Source: Actinomycetota bacterium
GTDB lineage: Bacteria > Actinomycetota > Actinomycetes > Nanopelagicales > Nanopelagicaceae
NCBI GenBank assembly: GCA_947488645.1
Contig: CANLAC010000002.1
Span: forward strand, 1-31,603
DNA: 31,603 bases
Direction: 5' to 3'
Position 1 is the stretch's first letter, and the number at the start of each line of letters is the position of its first letter. The notes below the pieces were generated by a model. The model saw only the letters and a list, made by a program, of their open reading frames with translations, did no database searches and was not told the origin of the DNA. This document shows, piece by piece, positions 8,859 through 15,721 of the stretch. A program made the position numbers and the translations under genes.

Positions 8859-9779
8859 TTAATTGAAATGGCGCCAGGTATCTGGCGCTTTTTTCATTTC
8901 TACCCCGAGAACTCCGCTACCTTCAATAACCGTCCCCACGCAGAAACCATCTAAGTCATTTCCTGTTGCAAGAAATACATGGTCCTCGCCCCCTGCAAAT
9001 ATCCATTGCCACACATCGACATCCTGGCTATCAGCCAGCTCTTTTAATGTAAGAAACTCTGGATGCTGGGCAAATAACACTTGGTCAAATTTTAAGGCGA
9101 CCCCAGAAGCTTGAGCTAATTGATTAGCTTGAGTAATCAGTGCATCACTGACATCACACATCGAATGTGCTCGATTATTTGAAAACTGAATCGCCGAGAC
9201 ATAATCCACAGTAGGCGCATTGTGTTCAGAAACTGCATGTACAGCTAAGTCATCTTCTAAATCTTTTTCAATTATAGAAAGACCGGCAGCAGACCAGCCA
9301 GGCAAAGATGAGATATAAATTGAATCTCCAACCTGCGCACCAGAGCGAGTAATTGGATTATCAACTTCTCCAATTGCCGTCATTGAAATAACTATGCACG
9401 GTCCCTTTGTTAAATCTCCACCCACAACAAATGCACCACAGCTATTTGCCTCGTGTGCAATGCCTTCTGCCAGTTCTTCAATCCACTCCATGCTCTCTTG
9501 GCCGGTAAGGGTTACTGCAGCTACTAGGTATTTTGGAGAACCGCCCATCGCATACACATCTGCCAAGTTTGCAGCGGTTATCTTGCGGCCAATATCAAAG
9601 GCACTGCTCCATTTAGTTGAAAAGTGTGTGCCTTCAACTGCCATATCAGTGGTAATGACGGTGCGATCAGTTGTTGTAACAACTGCGGCGTCATCGCCAA
9701 TTCCAATTTCGACCCCGCGATGAGTAGCGCCAAATATGCGCGTTAAAGCCTCAATCACGCCCGCCTCGTCGAAGTTCAT
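8859..9779 (-). CDS. thiL: Thiamine-monophosphate kinase
   Basis: ThiL phosphorylates thiamine monophosphate to the active cofactor thiamine diphosphate. The 306-residue protein has the AIR-synthase-like fold signatures: GIGDDAAVV (residues 26-34), TTDMAVEGTHF, and NLADVYAMGGSPKYL, followed by GGDLTKGP. The 3' end is convergent with rpmB, and its last dozen codons carry the rpmB terminator hairpin on the other strand. No ribosome-binding site precedes the ATG; a TAGGCT hexamer ends 7 nt upstream, which suggests a leaderless transcript. No other thiamine genes are nearby, so the position reflects the conserved rpmB-thiL-ddl region rather than a thiamine operon. Confidence 0.96.
   Translation of the reverse strand: MNFDEAGVIEALTRIFGATHRGVEIGIGDDAAVVTTTDRTVITTDMAVEGTHFSTKWSSAFDIGRKITAANLADVYAMGGSPKYLVAAVTLTGQESMEWIEELAEGIAHEANSCGAFVVGGDLTKGPCIVISMTAIGEVDNPITRSGAQVGDSIYISSLPGWSAAGLSIIEKDLEDDLAVHAVSEHNAPTVDYVSAIQFSNNRAHSMCDVSDALITQANQLAQASGVALKFDQVLFAQHPEFLTLKELADSQDVDVWQWIFAGGEDHVFLATGNDLDGFCVGTVIEGSGVLGVEMKKAPDTWRHFN
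8871..8894 (+). terminator. Intrinsic terminator of rpmB, inside the 3' end of thiL
   Basis: GCGCCAG (8871-8877), loop GTAT, and CTGGCGC (8882-8888) form a perfect 7-bp stem followed by six T on the plus strand. It is a textbook Rho-independent terminator 17 bp after the rpmB stop. The same bases encode part of the C-terminal KKAPDTWRHFN of ThiL on the minus strand. Confidence 0.9.
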
Positions 9780-9786
9780 ACTGCTT

Positions 9787-9792
9787 AGCCTA
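9787..9792 (-). promoter_or_regulatory. Possible -10 box for leaderless thiL
   Basis: TAGGCT on the minus strand ends 7 nt before the thiL ATG. There is no Shine-Dalgarno sequence and no good -35 at the expected distance. The call rests on spacing shared with other genes here. Confidence 0.35.
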
Positions 9793-9855
9793 ATCGACTA
9801 GAGAGTAAGGCAGGTTCTGCGGTAGCGTTTGAGCCTCGACCAGAAAGGACCTCAC

Positions 9856-10095
9856 ATGTCAGTACAAGCTTTCATTCTGATTCAAACTGAAGTTGGCAAG
9901 GCATCAGGAGTTGCAGATGCTGTTGCAAAGATCCCTGGAGTCACACTGTCAGAAGGTGTCACTGGTCCTTACGATGTAATCATGCGCGCAGAAGCATCAA
10001 GCATGGAGGATTTTGGTCGACTTGTACTCTCAAAGGTTCAGGGCGTGCCAGGCATTACTCGCACATTGACCTGTCCTGTAACCCACCTGAGCTAA
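9856..10095 (+). CDS. Stand-alone Lrp/AsnC ligand-binding (RAM) domain protein
   Basis: The 79-residue protein starts MSVQAFILIQTEVGKASGVA and corresponds to the C-terminal ligand-binding/oligomerisation domain of Lrp/AsnC regulators, with no DNA-binding helix-turn-helix. The GPYDVIMRAEA strand and the G-I-T-R-T-L-T-C end are typical. Such proteins are widespread in Actinobacteria between thiL and ddl; their ligand and target are unknown to me, and amino-acid sensing through oligomer formation is inference. The ATG at 9856 is preferred over an upstream in-frame start because AAAGGA precedes it by 7 nt. A TAGCGT at 9823-9828 may be its -10 element. Its stop codon overlaps the ddl stop on the other strand. 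Confidence 0.9.
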   Translation: MSVQAFILIQTEVGKASGVADAVAKIPGVTLSEGVTGPYDVIMRAEASSMEDFGRLVLSKVQGVPGITRTLTCPVTHLS

Positions 10096-11120
10096 GAAGA
10101 TAGCGCAGTATCTATTAGCGCTGAAATCAACTCTGAGTAAGAAACACCTGTTGCCTGCCACAATTTTGGGTAGACGGAAGTGCCTGTAAAACCAGGCATT
10201 GTGTTGACTTCATTAATAATTATTTCGCCCTCACTTGTATAGAAAAAGTCACATCGGGCTAGTCCAGAACATCCCAACACATGAAATGCGGCAACAGCAA
10301 GGCGTCGAATCTCATCGGCATCCGCCTCTGGAAGATCAGCAGGAATTCTGACAGTTGTTGCATCATCTAAATACTTAGCTTCAAAATCATAGAACTCAAA
10401 TTTCGGGTTAACAATTATTTCGCCAACTATCGAAGCTTCAACCTTGCCATCTCGTTCTAGTACTGCGCACTCAATCTCTCGGCCCTTAATTGCAGTTTCA
10501 ATTAAAACTTTAGTGTCATAAGACAGCGCATCCTCAATAGCTGCCTTTAAATCGGCAGAACTCTTAACTTTATGAGTACCACGACTTGAGCCACCGCTTG
10601 AAGGCTTTACAAATACTGGATAGCTCAATGAACTGATCTTGCTTTGCCAATCCTGCGCATTTACAGCAACCCCCTCTGCAACCTTCATGCCACTAGCGGC
10701 AAAAAGAAGCTTTGCCACCGCCTTATCCATCGCCTGTGCCGATGCACTAACACCACTACCGACGTAAGCCATCTCTGCTTCATCTAATAGGTGCTGGATT
10801 TTTCCATCTTCACCAAATTCACCGTGCAATACAGGGAATACGCAATCAATATCTAGCATCTGTCCATCGATTGAAAATCCTGACTCACTCAATTCAATAT
10901 GTCGCCCGCTGTCTTCAATTACTGGCATCTGCTTATTTACGATCTCTAGCTGGTAATCAATTGGGAGTTCGACCCACGTGCCTGACTTAGTTATTCCTAT
11001 TAGTAACGGCTCAAATCGTTGCCTATCCAAACCCTTCAGAACACCACCTGCCGATACGCAAGAAACCTCGTGCTCACTGCTGGGGCCACCACAAATAATG
11101 GCAATTATTTGTTTGTTCAT
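10092..11120 (-). CDS. ddl: D-alanine--D-alanine ligase
   Basis: Ddl is an ATP-grasp enzyme that makes D-alanyl-D-alanine for peptidoglycan precursors. The 342-residue protein begins MNKQIIAIICGGPSSEHEVS (the conserved GGxSxEHEVS motif), has FPVLHGEFGEDGKIQ, the ATP-grasp segment VFVKPSSGGSSRGTHKV, and the C-terminal metal-binding EVNTMPGFT. Length fits the longer actinobacterial/VanA-like forms. It overlaps the gpsA stop by ATGA, so translation is likely coupled. It is the last gene of plsC-gpsA-ddl and ends tail to tail with the Lrp-like gene. Confidence 0.98.
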   Translation of the reverse strand: MNKQIIAIICGGPSSEHEVSCVSAGGVLKGLDRQRFEPLLIGITKSGTWVELPIDYQLEIVNKQMPVIEDSGRHIELSESGFSIDGQMLDIDCVFPVLHGEFGEDGKIQHLLDEAEMAYVGSGVSASAQAMDKAVAKLLFAASGMKVAEGVAVNAQDWQSKISSLSYPVFVKPSSGGSSRGTHKVKSSADLKAAIEDALSYDTKVLIETAIKGREIECAVLERDGKVEASIVGEIIVNPKFEFYDFEAKYLDDATTVRIPADLPEADADEIRRLAVAAFHVLGCSGLARCDFFYTSEGEIIINEVNTMPGFTGTSVYPKLWQATGVSYSELISALIDTALSS

Positions 11121-12118
11121 CGAATAAAGTTTTCAGCTTTGGTGGTTATCTCCATCAAGCGATCTAGAGCCTGTGTCGGTGTGATTAACCCTGACACCAC
11201 ATCTGCAACAGCCTCAATAACCGGCACTTCCACGCCCACCCGGTGAGCAATTTCAAGAATCGCACTAGATGATGCAACACCTTCAACAGTCTTTGCTACC
11301 TCAGTTCGAGCAACATCCATTGAACCGCTTCGCCCCAGCACTTCTCCAAAGGTTCGATTTCTAGACAAGGGAGAGCCACAACTAGCAACAAGATCTCCCA
11401 TTCCAGCCAAACCAGCGGCACTCAGTGGATCTGCATTATTAGCAGCGCACAACCGTGCCACCTCATTAAGTCCACGCGTAATAAGCATCGCCTGTGTATT
11501 TTCACCAAAACCAAGGCCGATAGAAATTCCAACAGCAAGTGCGATCACGCTTTTAATAGCACCAGCTAACTCACATCCCAAAACATCGACAGATGTATAA
11601 ACACGGTAGTAAGGAGTTGCAAAGAGTTGTTGAACCTTTTCAGCTAATGCCATCGTGGGTGCTGCAGCAACCGCCCCTGCTGGTTGACGCAGGATTAACT
11701 CATTTGCAAGGTTGGGACCAGTAATAATGGCGATGTTTTCAGTCTCCATCACCTCATGGATAATCTCTGTCATTCGAGACATCGTGCTGACTTCAATGCC
11801 CTTTAAGGTACTGACATAGATAGCACCTGGTTGCACTAGTGGCTTCCAGCTCTTCAAATTCTCGCGCAAAGTCTGTGCTGGCACCGCCAAGATGTAAATA
11901 TTGGAATAATCAAAAGCTTCTTGAAGATTGCTTGTCGCTTTGAGACCAACTGGAAGTGAGTTCTCATCTAAGTAATGTGTGTTGGTGTGCTTGTTGTTGA
12001 TCTCATCTACAACATCTTGATTGCGACCCCACAACAAAACATGGTTTCCAGCATCACACAAGACTTGAGCCATGGTACTTCCCCATTGCCCAGCACCCAG
12101 GACTACTACCTTGCTCAC
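11117..12118 (-). CDS. gpsA: Glycerol-3-phosphate dehydrogenase [NAD(P)+]
   Basis: GpsA reduces dihydroxyacetone phosphate to sn-glycerol-3-phosphate, the backbone for phospholipids. The 333-residue protein has the N-terminal nucleotide-binding GAGQWGSTMAQVL (residues 8-20), the ITGPNLANEL motif, the catalytic-lysine region ELAGAIKSVIALAVGI, and LAGMGDLVASC. It overlaps plsC upstream and ddl downstream by ATGA at each junction. Its product feeds the acyltransferase step; PlsC itself acts one step later, on lysophosphatidic acid. Confidence 0.98.
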   Translation of the reverse strand: MSKVVVLGAGQWGSTMAQVLCDAGNHVLLWGRNQDVVDEINNKHTNTHYLDENSLPVGLKATSNLQEAFDYSNIYILAVPAQTLRENLKSWKPLVQPGAIYVSTLKGIEVSTMSRMTEIIHEVMETENIAIITGPNLANELILRQPAGAVAAAPTMALAEKVQQLFATPYYRVYTSVDVLGCELAGAIKSVIALAVGISIGLGFGENTQAMLITRGLNEVARLCAANNADPLSAAGLAGMGDLVASCGSPLSRNRTFGEVLGRSGSMDVARTEVAKTVEGVASSSAILEIAHRVGVEVPVIEAVADVVSGLITPTQALDRLMEITTKAENFIR

Positions 12119-12897
12119 TTCTTCTTTTCTTTCTTAAAATTGCCAGTACGCGGAAGATTGGAAGTGTGTGGATCAAATATTTCTATGGGGCGTTTTTCAC
12201 CGCGAAGTTCTTCCAAAAGATTAGTTAGCTCCCGCATTACAAATGCTGTGGCCTCGCGTAATGCTTCTGGATCATTCTCTTTTCCATACCAGGGAGATAA
12301 ATCCAGAGGCTTGCCAGCCAGCACATTGATAGGAGTGCGAGGGAAGAGTTTTATCTTCTTCCCATACGTTGGCATAACAATCTGGGAACCCCATTGAGCG
12401 ATAGGAACAATCGGCGTGCGTGTAGCTATTGCTAGTCGAGCAAGACCAGTTTTTGCAACCATCGGCCACCCGTTTGCATCCCTAGTCAAGGTTCCTTCTG
12501 GATACACGCCAACGCAATGACCCATTTCTAAAAGCCGTAGTGCATGATCTAAGGCTTTAGAAGCATCCTTACTTTCACGAGCCACTGGAACCATGCCAGC
12601 TGCTAGAACAACTTTTCCAATCACAGGGACCTTAAAAACCCCCTCTTTACCGATGTAACGAGGAGCTCGCCCATTGCGATAGAGAAAATGTGTAAGAAAT
12701 AAAACATCTAAGTATGAAAGGTGGTTGCTGGCAACGATTGCCTTGCCGCTCTTGGGGAGATTCTCGCCCCCACGCCACACTTTTTTTCCCACCAGATTAA
12801 GAAGTGGAATAACTACCTTAGCTCCAACTTTAAAAGCGAGATTGGTCCCGAGGGGGGTTCCTCGGGGCGGAGCATATGAAATCTTGTACTCCGTCAT
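12115..12897 (-). CDS. plsC: 1-acyl-sn-glycerol-3-phosphate acyltransferase
   Basis: PlsC-type enzymes acylate lysophosphatidic acid to phosphatidic acid at the membrane. The 260-residue protein has the catalytic HLSYLD (H59 and D64 of the HX4D motif), the substrate-binding VYPEGTLTRD, and the VPIAQWG segment; it ends in a lysine-rich tail (FKKEKKK). It is the first gene of plsC-gpsA-ddl. No ribosome-binding site precedes the ATG; a TATTAT -10-like hexamer ends 7 nt upstream, so the transcript is probably leaderless. Acyl specificity cannot be judged from sequence. Confidence 0.94.
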   Translation of the reverse strand: MTEYKISYAPPRGTPLGTNLAFKVGAKVVIPLLNLVGKKVWRGGENLPKSGKAIVASNHLSYLDVLFLTHFLYRNGRAPRYIGKEGVFKVPVIGKVVLAAGMVPVARESKDASKALDHALRLLEMGHCVGVYPEGTLTRDANGWPMVAKTGLARLAIATRTPIVPIAQWGSQIVMPTYGKKIKLFPRTPINVLAGKPLDLSPWYGKENDPEALREATAFVMRELTNLLEELRGEKRPIEIFDPHTSNLPRTGNFKKEKKK

Positions 12898-12904
12898 AGC
12901 CTTA

Positions 12905-12910
12905 ATAATA
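12905..12910 (-). promoter_or_regulatory. Probable -10 box for leaderless plsC-gpsA-ddl
   Basis: TATTAT (minus strand) matches TATAAT at 5 of 6 positions and ends 7 nt before the plsC ATG. It lies just downstream of the hup terminator, so a separate promoter is needed there. No clear -35 is seen. Confidence 0.45.
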
Positions 12911-12923
12911 GTGCCGTATATGC

Positions 12924-12957
12924 AAAAACGGGGCTAGCGTTAGCCAGCCCCGCTTTT
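12924..12957 (-). terminator. Intrinsic terminator of hup, U-tract on both strands
   Basis: A 10-bp stem with one mismatch, CGGGGCTAGC (12929-12938) and GCCAGCCCCG (12943-12952), closes over a GTTA loop. On the minus strand it is followed by TTTTT, 17 bp after the hup stop. On the plus strand CTTTTT also follows, so it could work in both directions. Confidence 0.85.
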
Positions 12958-12969
12958 TAAGCACGAGAA

Positions 12970-13419
12970 TTATTTTCTCTTTGCCTTCTTTACAACCTTC
13001 TTCGCTGCTGGACGCTTCTTAGCAGGAGACTTCTTTGCAACCTTCTTAGCTGTCTTCTTGACAACCTTCTTAGCTGCCTTCTTTGGTGCTGCCTTCTTAG
13101 CAACTACCTTTGGCTCTGGCTTTGGTGCTGGAGCAAGCTTGCGATCTCCAGCAATAACTTCCTTAAGTGCCTTTGCAGGTAGGAAGCGTGCCTTCTTTGA
13201 TGCCTTGATCTTGATTGTCTCGCCAGTAAATGGGTTACGTCCCATACGTGCCTTGCGATCAACCTTCTTGAACTTACCGAAATCGTTGATCATTACATCT
13301 TCACCCTTTGAAAGGTTACGGATGATTGTGTCAAAAACGATATCTACAGCGTGAGCTGCTTCCTTCTTGCTGTCGTTGAAGTGTGGTGCTAACGCAGCAA
13401 TGAATTGGGCCTTATTCAT
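12970..13419 (-). CDS. hup: HU-type nucleoid protein with histone-H1-like lysine-rich tail
   Basis: HU bends and compacts DNA and protects it. Residues 1-90 form the normal HU fold, starting MNKAQFIAALAPHF, with the DNA-binding arm GRNPFTGETIKIKASKKARF. Residues from about 95 to 149 are a low-complexity tail of lysine, alanine, valine and proline, with KKVVKK, AKKAAPKK and AKKSPAKKR-type units. This two-part build is the actinobacterial form (mycobacterial HupB, Streptomyces HupS), where the tail adds DNA affinity and is modified post-translationally. The start has an AAGGGG ribosome-binding site 6 nt upstream. It is probably monocistronic, with a strong terminator after it and several inverted repeats in front. 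Confidence 0.97.
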   Translation of the reverse strand: MNKAQFIAALAPHFNDSKKEAAHAVDIVFDTIIRNLSKGEDVMINDFGKFKKVDRKARMGRNPFTGETIKIKASKKARFLPAKALKEVIAGDRKLAPAPKPEPKVVAKKAAPKKAAKKVVKKTAKKVAKKSPAKKRPAAKKVVKKAKRK

Positions 13420-13431
13420 TGAATTCCCCTT

Positions 13432-13463
13432 ATTTACGCGTAAATGTTAAGCAACCGCTTAAC
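13432..13463. promoter_or_regulatory. Two adjacent palindromes in the hup 5' region
   Basis: A perfect 14-bp palindrome, ATTTACGCGTAAAT (13432-13445), is directly followed by GTTAAGC-N4-GCTTAAC (13446-13463), a perfect 7-bp inverted repeat. They begin about 12 bp before the hup ATG, next to the ribosome-binding site. They could be an operator or mRNA hairpins controlling translation; which protein binds, if any, is unknown. Confidence 0.5.
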
Positions 13464-13507
13464 GTGTTCATAAACCTACGCGCATACAAGGGGTGATGAG
13501 GTTATTG

Positions 13508-13526
13508 AAATGCGCGTGTCGCATTT
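13508..13526. repeat. Inverted repeat in the hup-leuD spacer
   Basis: AAATGCG (13508-13514), CGTGT, CGCATTT (13520-13526) is a perfect 7-bp inverted repeat with T-rich sequence after it on the plus strand. No plus-strand gene precedes it, so a terminator role is doubtful; an operator near the hup promoter is possible. Confidence 0.4.
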
Positions 13527-13543
13527 TTTATTTTTGCCATAAA

Positions 13544-13558
13544 CGCTCAAAAAGAGCG
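13544..13558. repeat. Short inverted repeat in the hup-leuD spacer
   Basis: CGCTC-A5-GAGCG, a 5-bp stem, is followed by ATTTTT on the plus strand and by TTTATGG on the minus strand. It could help end leuCD transcription or be part of the hup control region; TTGAGC on its minus strand is a possible hup -35. Confidence 0.3.
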
Positions 13559-13571
13559 ATTTTTATGCGTA

Positions 13572-13600
13572 GAAAACCCTCAATCACTTATCTAGGGTTT
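13572..13600 (-). terminator. Possible terminator of leuCD
   Basis: On the minus strand AAACCCT and AGGGTTT form a 7-bp stem over a 13-nt loop, followed by TTTTC. It lies about 57 bp after the leuD stop. The stem is AT-rich and the loop large, so support is moderate. Confidence 0.5.
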
Positions 13601-13656
13601 AGTTAATGAGTTCTCACCCGCGCTTAAAAGTAAGGATTTACGCTTGTTTTGAACCC

Positions 13657-14256
13657 TTACGAACGAATTGGAAGAGTAGTTGGCTTATATGGTGGGCGAT
13701 TTTTCTCGAAAGAATCAATGGAATCAGTCTGTTTGAGGGTCAAACCAATGTCATCCAATCCTTCCATCAAGCGCCAACGGGTGTAATCATCGATGTCAAA
13801 GGCCAAACTCTTAGAACCATAGCTAACGGTGCGGCTCTCTAGATCAACTGTTATTGATGTTGATGGCTCTGCTTCAACAGCAGCCCACATTGCCTCAACC
13901 TCTGCTTGATCCACAATAATTGTGAGCAAGCCACCTTTAAGTGAATTGCCGCGGAAGATATCTGCAAAGCGGCTAGAAATAACTACTTTAAAGCCATAGT
14001 TCTGTAACGCCCACACAGCATGCTCTCGAGAAGAGCCAGTCCCAAAATCTGCTCCTGCAATAAGAACTGTGCCCTTTTTGAAGGCATCCTTGTTCAAAAC
14101 AAACTCAGGATCATTGCGCCAGGCTGCAAATAGACCATCTTCAAAACCACTGCGGGTTACTCGCTTTAAATAAACTGCAGGAATTATCTGATCGGTATCA
14201 ACATTGCTGCGACGTAGAGGAACTCCGGTGCCGATGTGCTTGATGAATTTTTCCAT
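13657..14256 (-). CDS. leuD: 3-isopropylmalate dehydratase small subunit
   Basis: LeuD and LeuC form the isomerase that converts 2-isopropylmalate to 3-isopropylmalate in leucine synthesis. The 199-residue protein begins MEKFIKHIGTGVPLRRSNVDTDQIIPA and has the swivelling-domain signature GADFGTGSSREHA. Length is normal. A GGAG ribosome-binding site lies about 8 nt before the ATG, and the gene follows leuC by 12 bp, clearly in one operon. A 237-bp spacer separates it from hup. Confidence 0.98.
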   Translation of the reverse strand: MEKFIKHIGTGVPLRRSNVDTDQIIPAVYLKRVTRSGFEDGLFAAWRNDPEFVLNKDAFKKGTVLIAGADFGTGSSREHAVWALQNYGFKVVISSRFADIFRGNSLKGGLLTIIVDQAEVEAMWAAVEAEPSTSITVDLESRTVSYGSKSLAFDIDDYTRWRLMEGLDDIGLTLKQTDSIDSFEKNRPPYKPTTLPIRS

Positions 14257-14268
14257 GGACTTGGCTCC

Positions 14269-15660
14269 TTACAGATCCGCAGGTGAAGACAGCGTGCCAC
14301 GCAGCGCTGTTGCAGCTGCGACAAGTGGACTTACTAAGTGTGTGCGACCACCTTTACCTTGGCGACCTTCAAAGTTACGGTTAGAGGTAGATGCTGCGCG
14401 CTCTCCCACTGCTAGTTGATCTGGATTCATGCCAAGACACATTGAGCATCCAGCATTTCGCCATTCTGCCCCTGCATCAAGAAAGACCTTATCCAAGCCT
14501 TCTGCTTCTGCTTCTAAGCGAACTCGCGCAGATCCTGGAACTACCAGCATGCGCAACGATGACGCAATCTTCTTTCCCTTTAATACATCTGCAGCTGCAC
14601 GTAAATCTTCGATGCGCCCATTAGTACATGAGCCCAAGAAAACAGTGTCAATGGCTATCTTTTTAAGTGGTGTGCCAGCTTCGAGGCCCATGTAAACAAG
14701 TGCGCGTTCTGCTGCTGTGCGCGCTTCTGTATCTGCAATATCTGCAGGGTTTGGAACCACTGAATTAAGTGGCAAACCTTGGCCTGGGTTAGTTCCCCAT
14801 GTGACAAATGGCTCTAGCTCATCTGCGCTCAGATTTACTTCAACATCAAACTTGGCATCTGCATCTGTAAACAGTGTTTTCCAATAAGAAACGGCTGCAT
14901 CAAAATCTTCAGGTGCATGAGGCTTGCCCTTGATGTAATCAAATGTTGTTTGATCTGGAGCGATTAGACCTGCTCTAGCTCCTGCCTCAATAGACATGTT
15001 GCATACTGTCATGCGAGATTCCATTGACAGGGCACGGATTGCACTGCCTCGGTACTCGATAACATATCCCTGGCCACCACCTGTACCAATCTTTGCAATG
15101 ATCGCAAGGATGATGTCTTTTGATGTCACACCTGGCTGCAGTGAGCCTTCAACATTTATCGCCATTGTCTTAGGGCGTTGCAAAGGCAATGTTTGAGTTG
15201 CTAGAACATGCTCAACTTCAGAGGTACCAATTCCAAAAGCAAGTGCGCCAAAAGCGCCGTGGGTAGAAGTGTGCGAATCTCCGCACACAATTGTCATGCC
15301 AGGTTGAGTAACACCAAGTTGAGGTCCAACAACGTGAACAACTCCCTGATCCTTATCTCCTAGTGAGTGAATGCGTAGGCCAAACTCTTTGCAGTTTGCG
15401 CGCAAGGTATCAACCTGTAACTTCGATACTGGATCTGCAATTGGCTTATCAATATTTAGAGTTGGAACATTGTGATCTTCTGTTGCAATCGTTAGATCGG
15501 CACGGCGAACTGGGCGTCCTGCAAGGCGCAGGCCATCAAATGCTTGTGGGCTTGTAACTTCGTGGATTAAATGCAGATCGATGTAAATCAGATCTGGTTC
15601 GCCTTGTGCCGCGCGAACAACATGCTCTGCCCAAATTTTCTCGGCTAGCGTTTTACCCAC
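14269..15660 (-). CDS. leuC: 3-isopropylmalate dehydratase large subunit
   Basis: This is the iron-sulfur subunit of isopropylmalate isomerase. The three [4Fe-4S] cysteines are visible: SCTNGRIEDL (Cys about 345) and CSMCLGMNPD (Cys about 405 and 408). The N-terminus GKTLAEKIW and YIDLHLIHEVTSPQAFDGLR are typical of the bacterial LeuC family. An in-frame ATG exists at 15666, but it stands only 3 nt after AAGGAG. The GTG at 15660 has a 9-nt spacing and gives the family start MGKTLAEK, so I use it (463 residues). It is divergent from the NdgR-type regulator over about 60 bp that contains a palindrome. Confidence 0.97.
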   Translation of the reverse strand: MGKTLAEKIWAEHVVRAAQGEPDLIYIDLHLIHEVTSPQAFDGLRLAGRPVRRADLTIATEDHNVPTLNIDKPIADPVSKLQVDTLRANCKEFGLRIHSLGDKDQGVVHVVGPQLGVTQPGMTIVCGDSHTSTHGAFGALAFGIGTSEVEHVLATQTLPLQRPKTMAINVEGSLQPGVTSKDIILAIIAKIGTGGGQGYVIEYRGSAIRALSMESRMTVCNMSIEAGARAGLIAPDQTTFDYIKGKPHAPEDFDAAVSYWKTLFTDADAKFDVEVNLSADELEPFVTWGTNPGQGLPLNSVVPNPADIADTEARTAAERALVYMGLEAGTPLKKIAIDTVFLGSCTNGRIEDLRAAADVLKGKKIASSLRMLVVPGSARVRLEAEAEGLDKVFLDAGAEWRNAGCSMCLGMNPDQLAVGERAASTSNRNFEGRQGKGGRTHLVSPLVAAATALRGTLSSPADL

Positions 15661-15686
15661 GATCATCTGCTCCTTGCTCTACTAGT

Positions 15687-15715
15687 TTGCGTATCACATC
15701 TTGAGATGTTAATAT
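15687..15715 (+). promoter_or_regulatory. ndgR promoter with IclR-type operator in the spacer
   Basis: TTGCGT (15687-15692), a 17-bp spacer and TAATAT (15710-15715) make a good promoter. The palindrome ACATCT-TG-AGATGT (15696-15709) fills the spacer. The expected transcription start is at the ATG (15722), so the mRNA would be leaderless. NdgR/LtbR proteins are known to bind the leuC-side intergenic region, so the palindrome is probably the operator for autoregulation and leuCD control. Confidence 0.65.
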
Positions 15716-15721
15716 CACTCT

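Noticed and set aside
9780..9855. A TPP riboswitch near thiL
   Set aside because: The spacer is only 76 bp, lacks the CTGAGA and ACCTGA-type conserved elements, and seems to hold a leaderless promoter.
12970..13130. Tandem repeat or CRISPR-like array in the CTTCTT-rich sequence
   Set aside because: The repetition is the codon pattern of the lysine-alanine tail of HU. No conserved repeat-spacer structure exists here or elsewhere in the window.
15661..15721. A leucine attenuator before leuC
   Set aside because: The spacer is about 60 bp, with no leader peptide rich in leucine codons and no terminator hairpin. The IclR-type palindrome is a simpler explanation.
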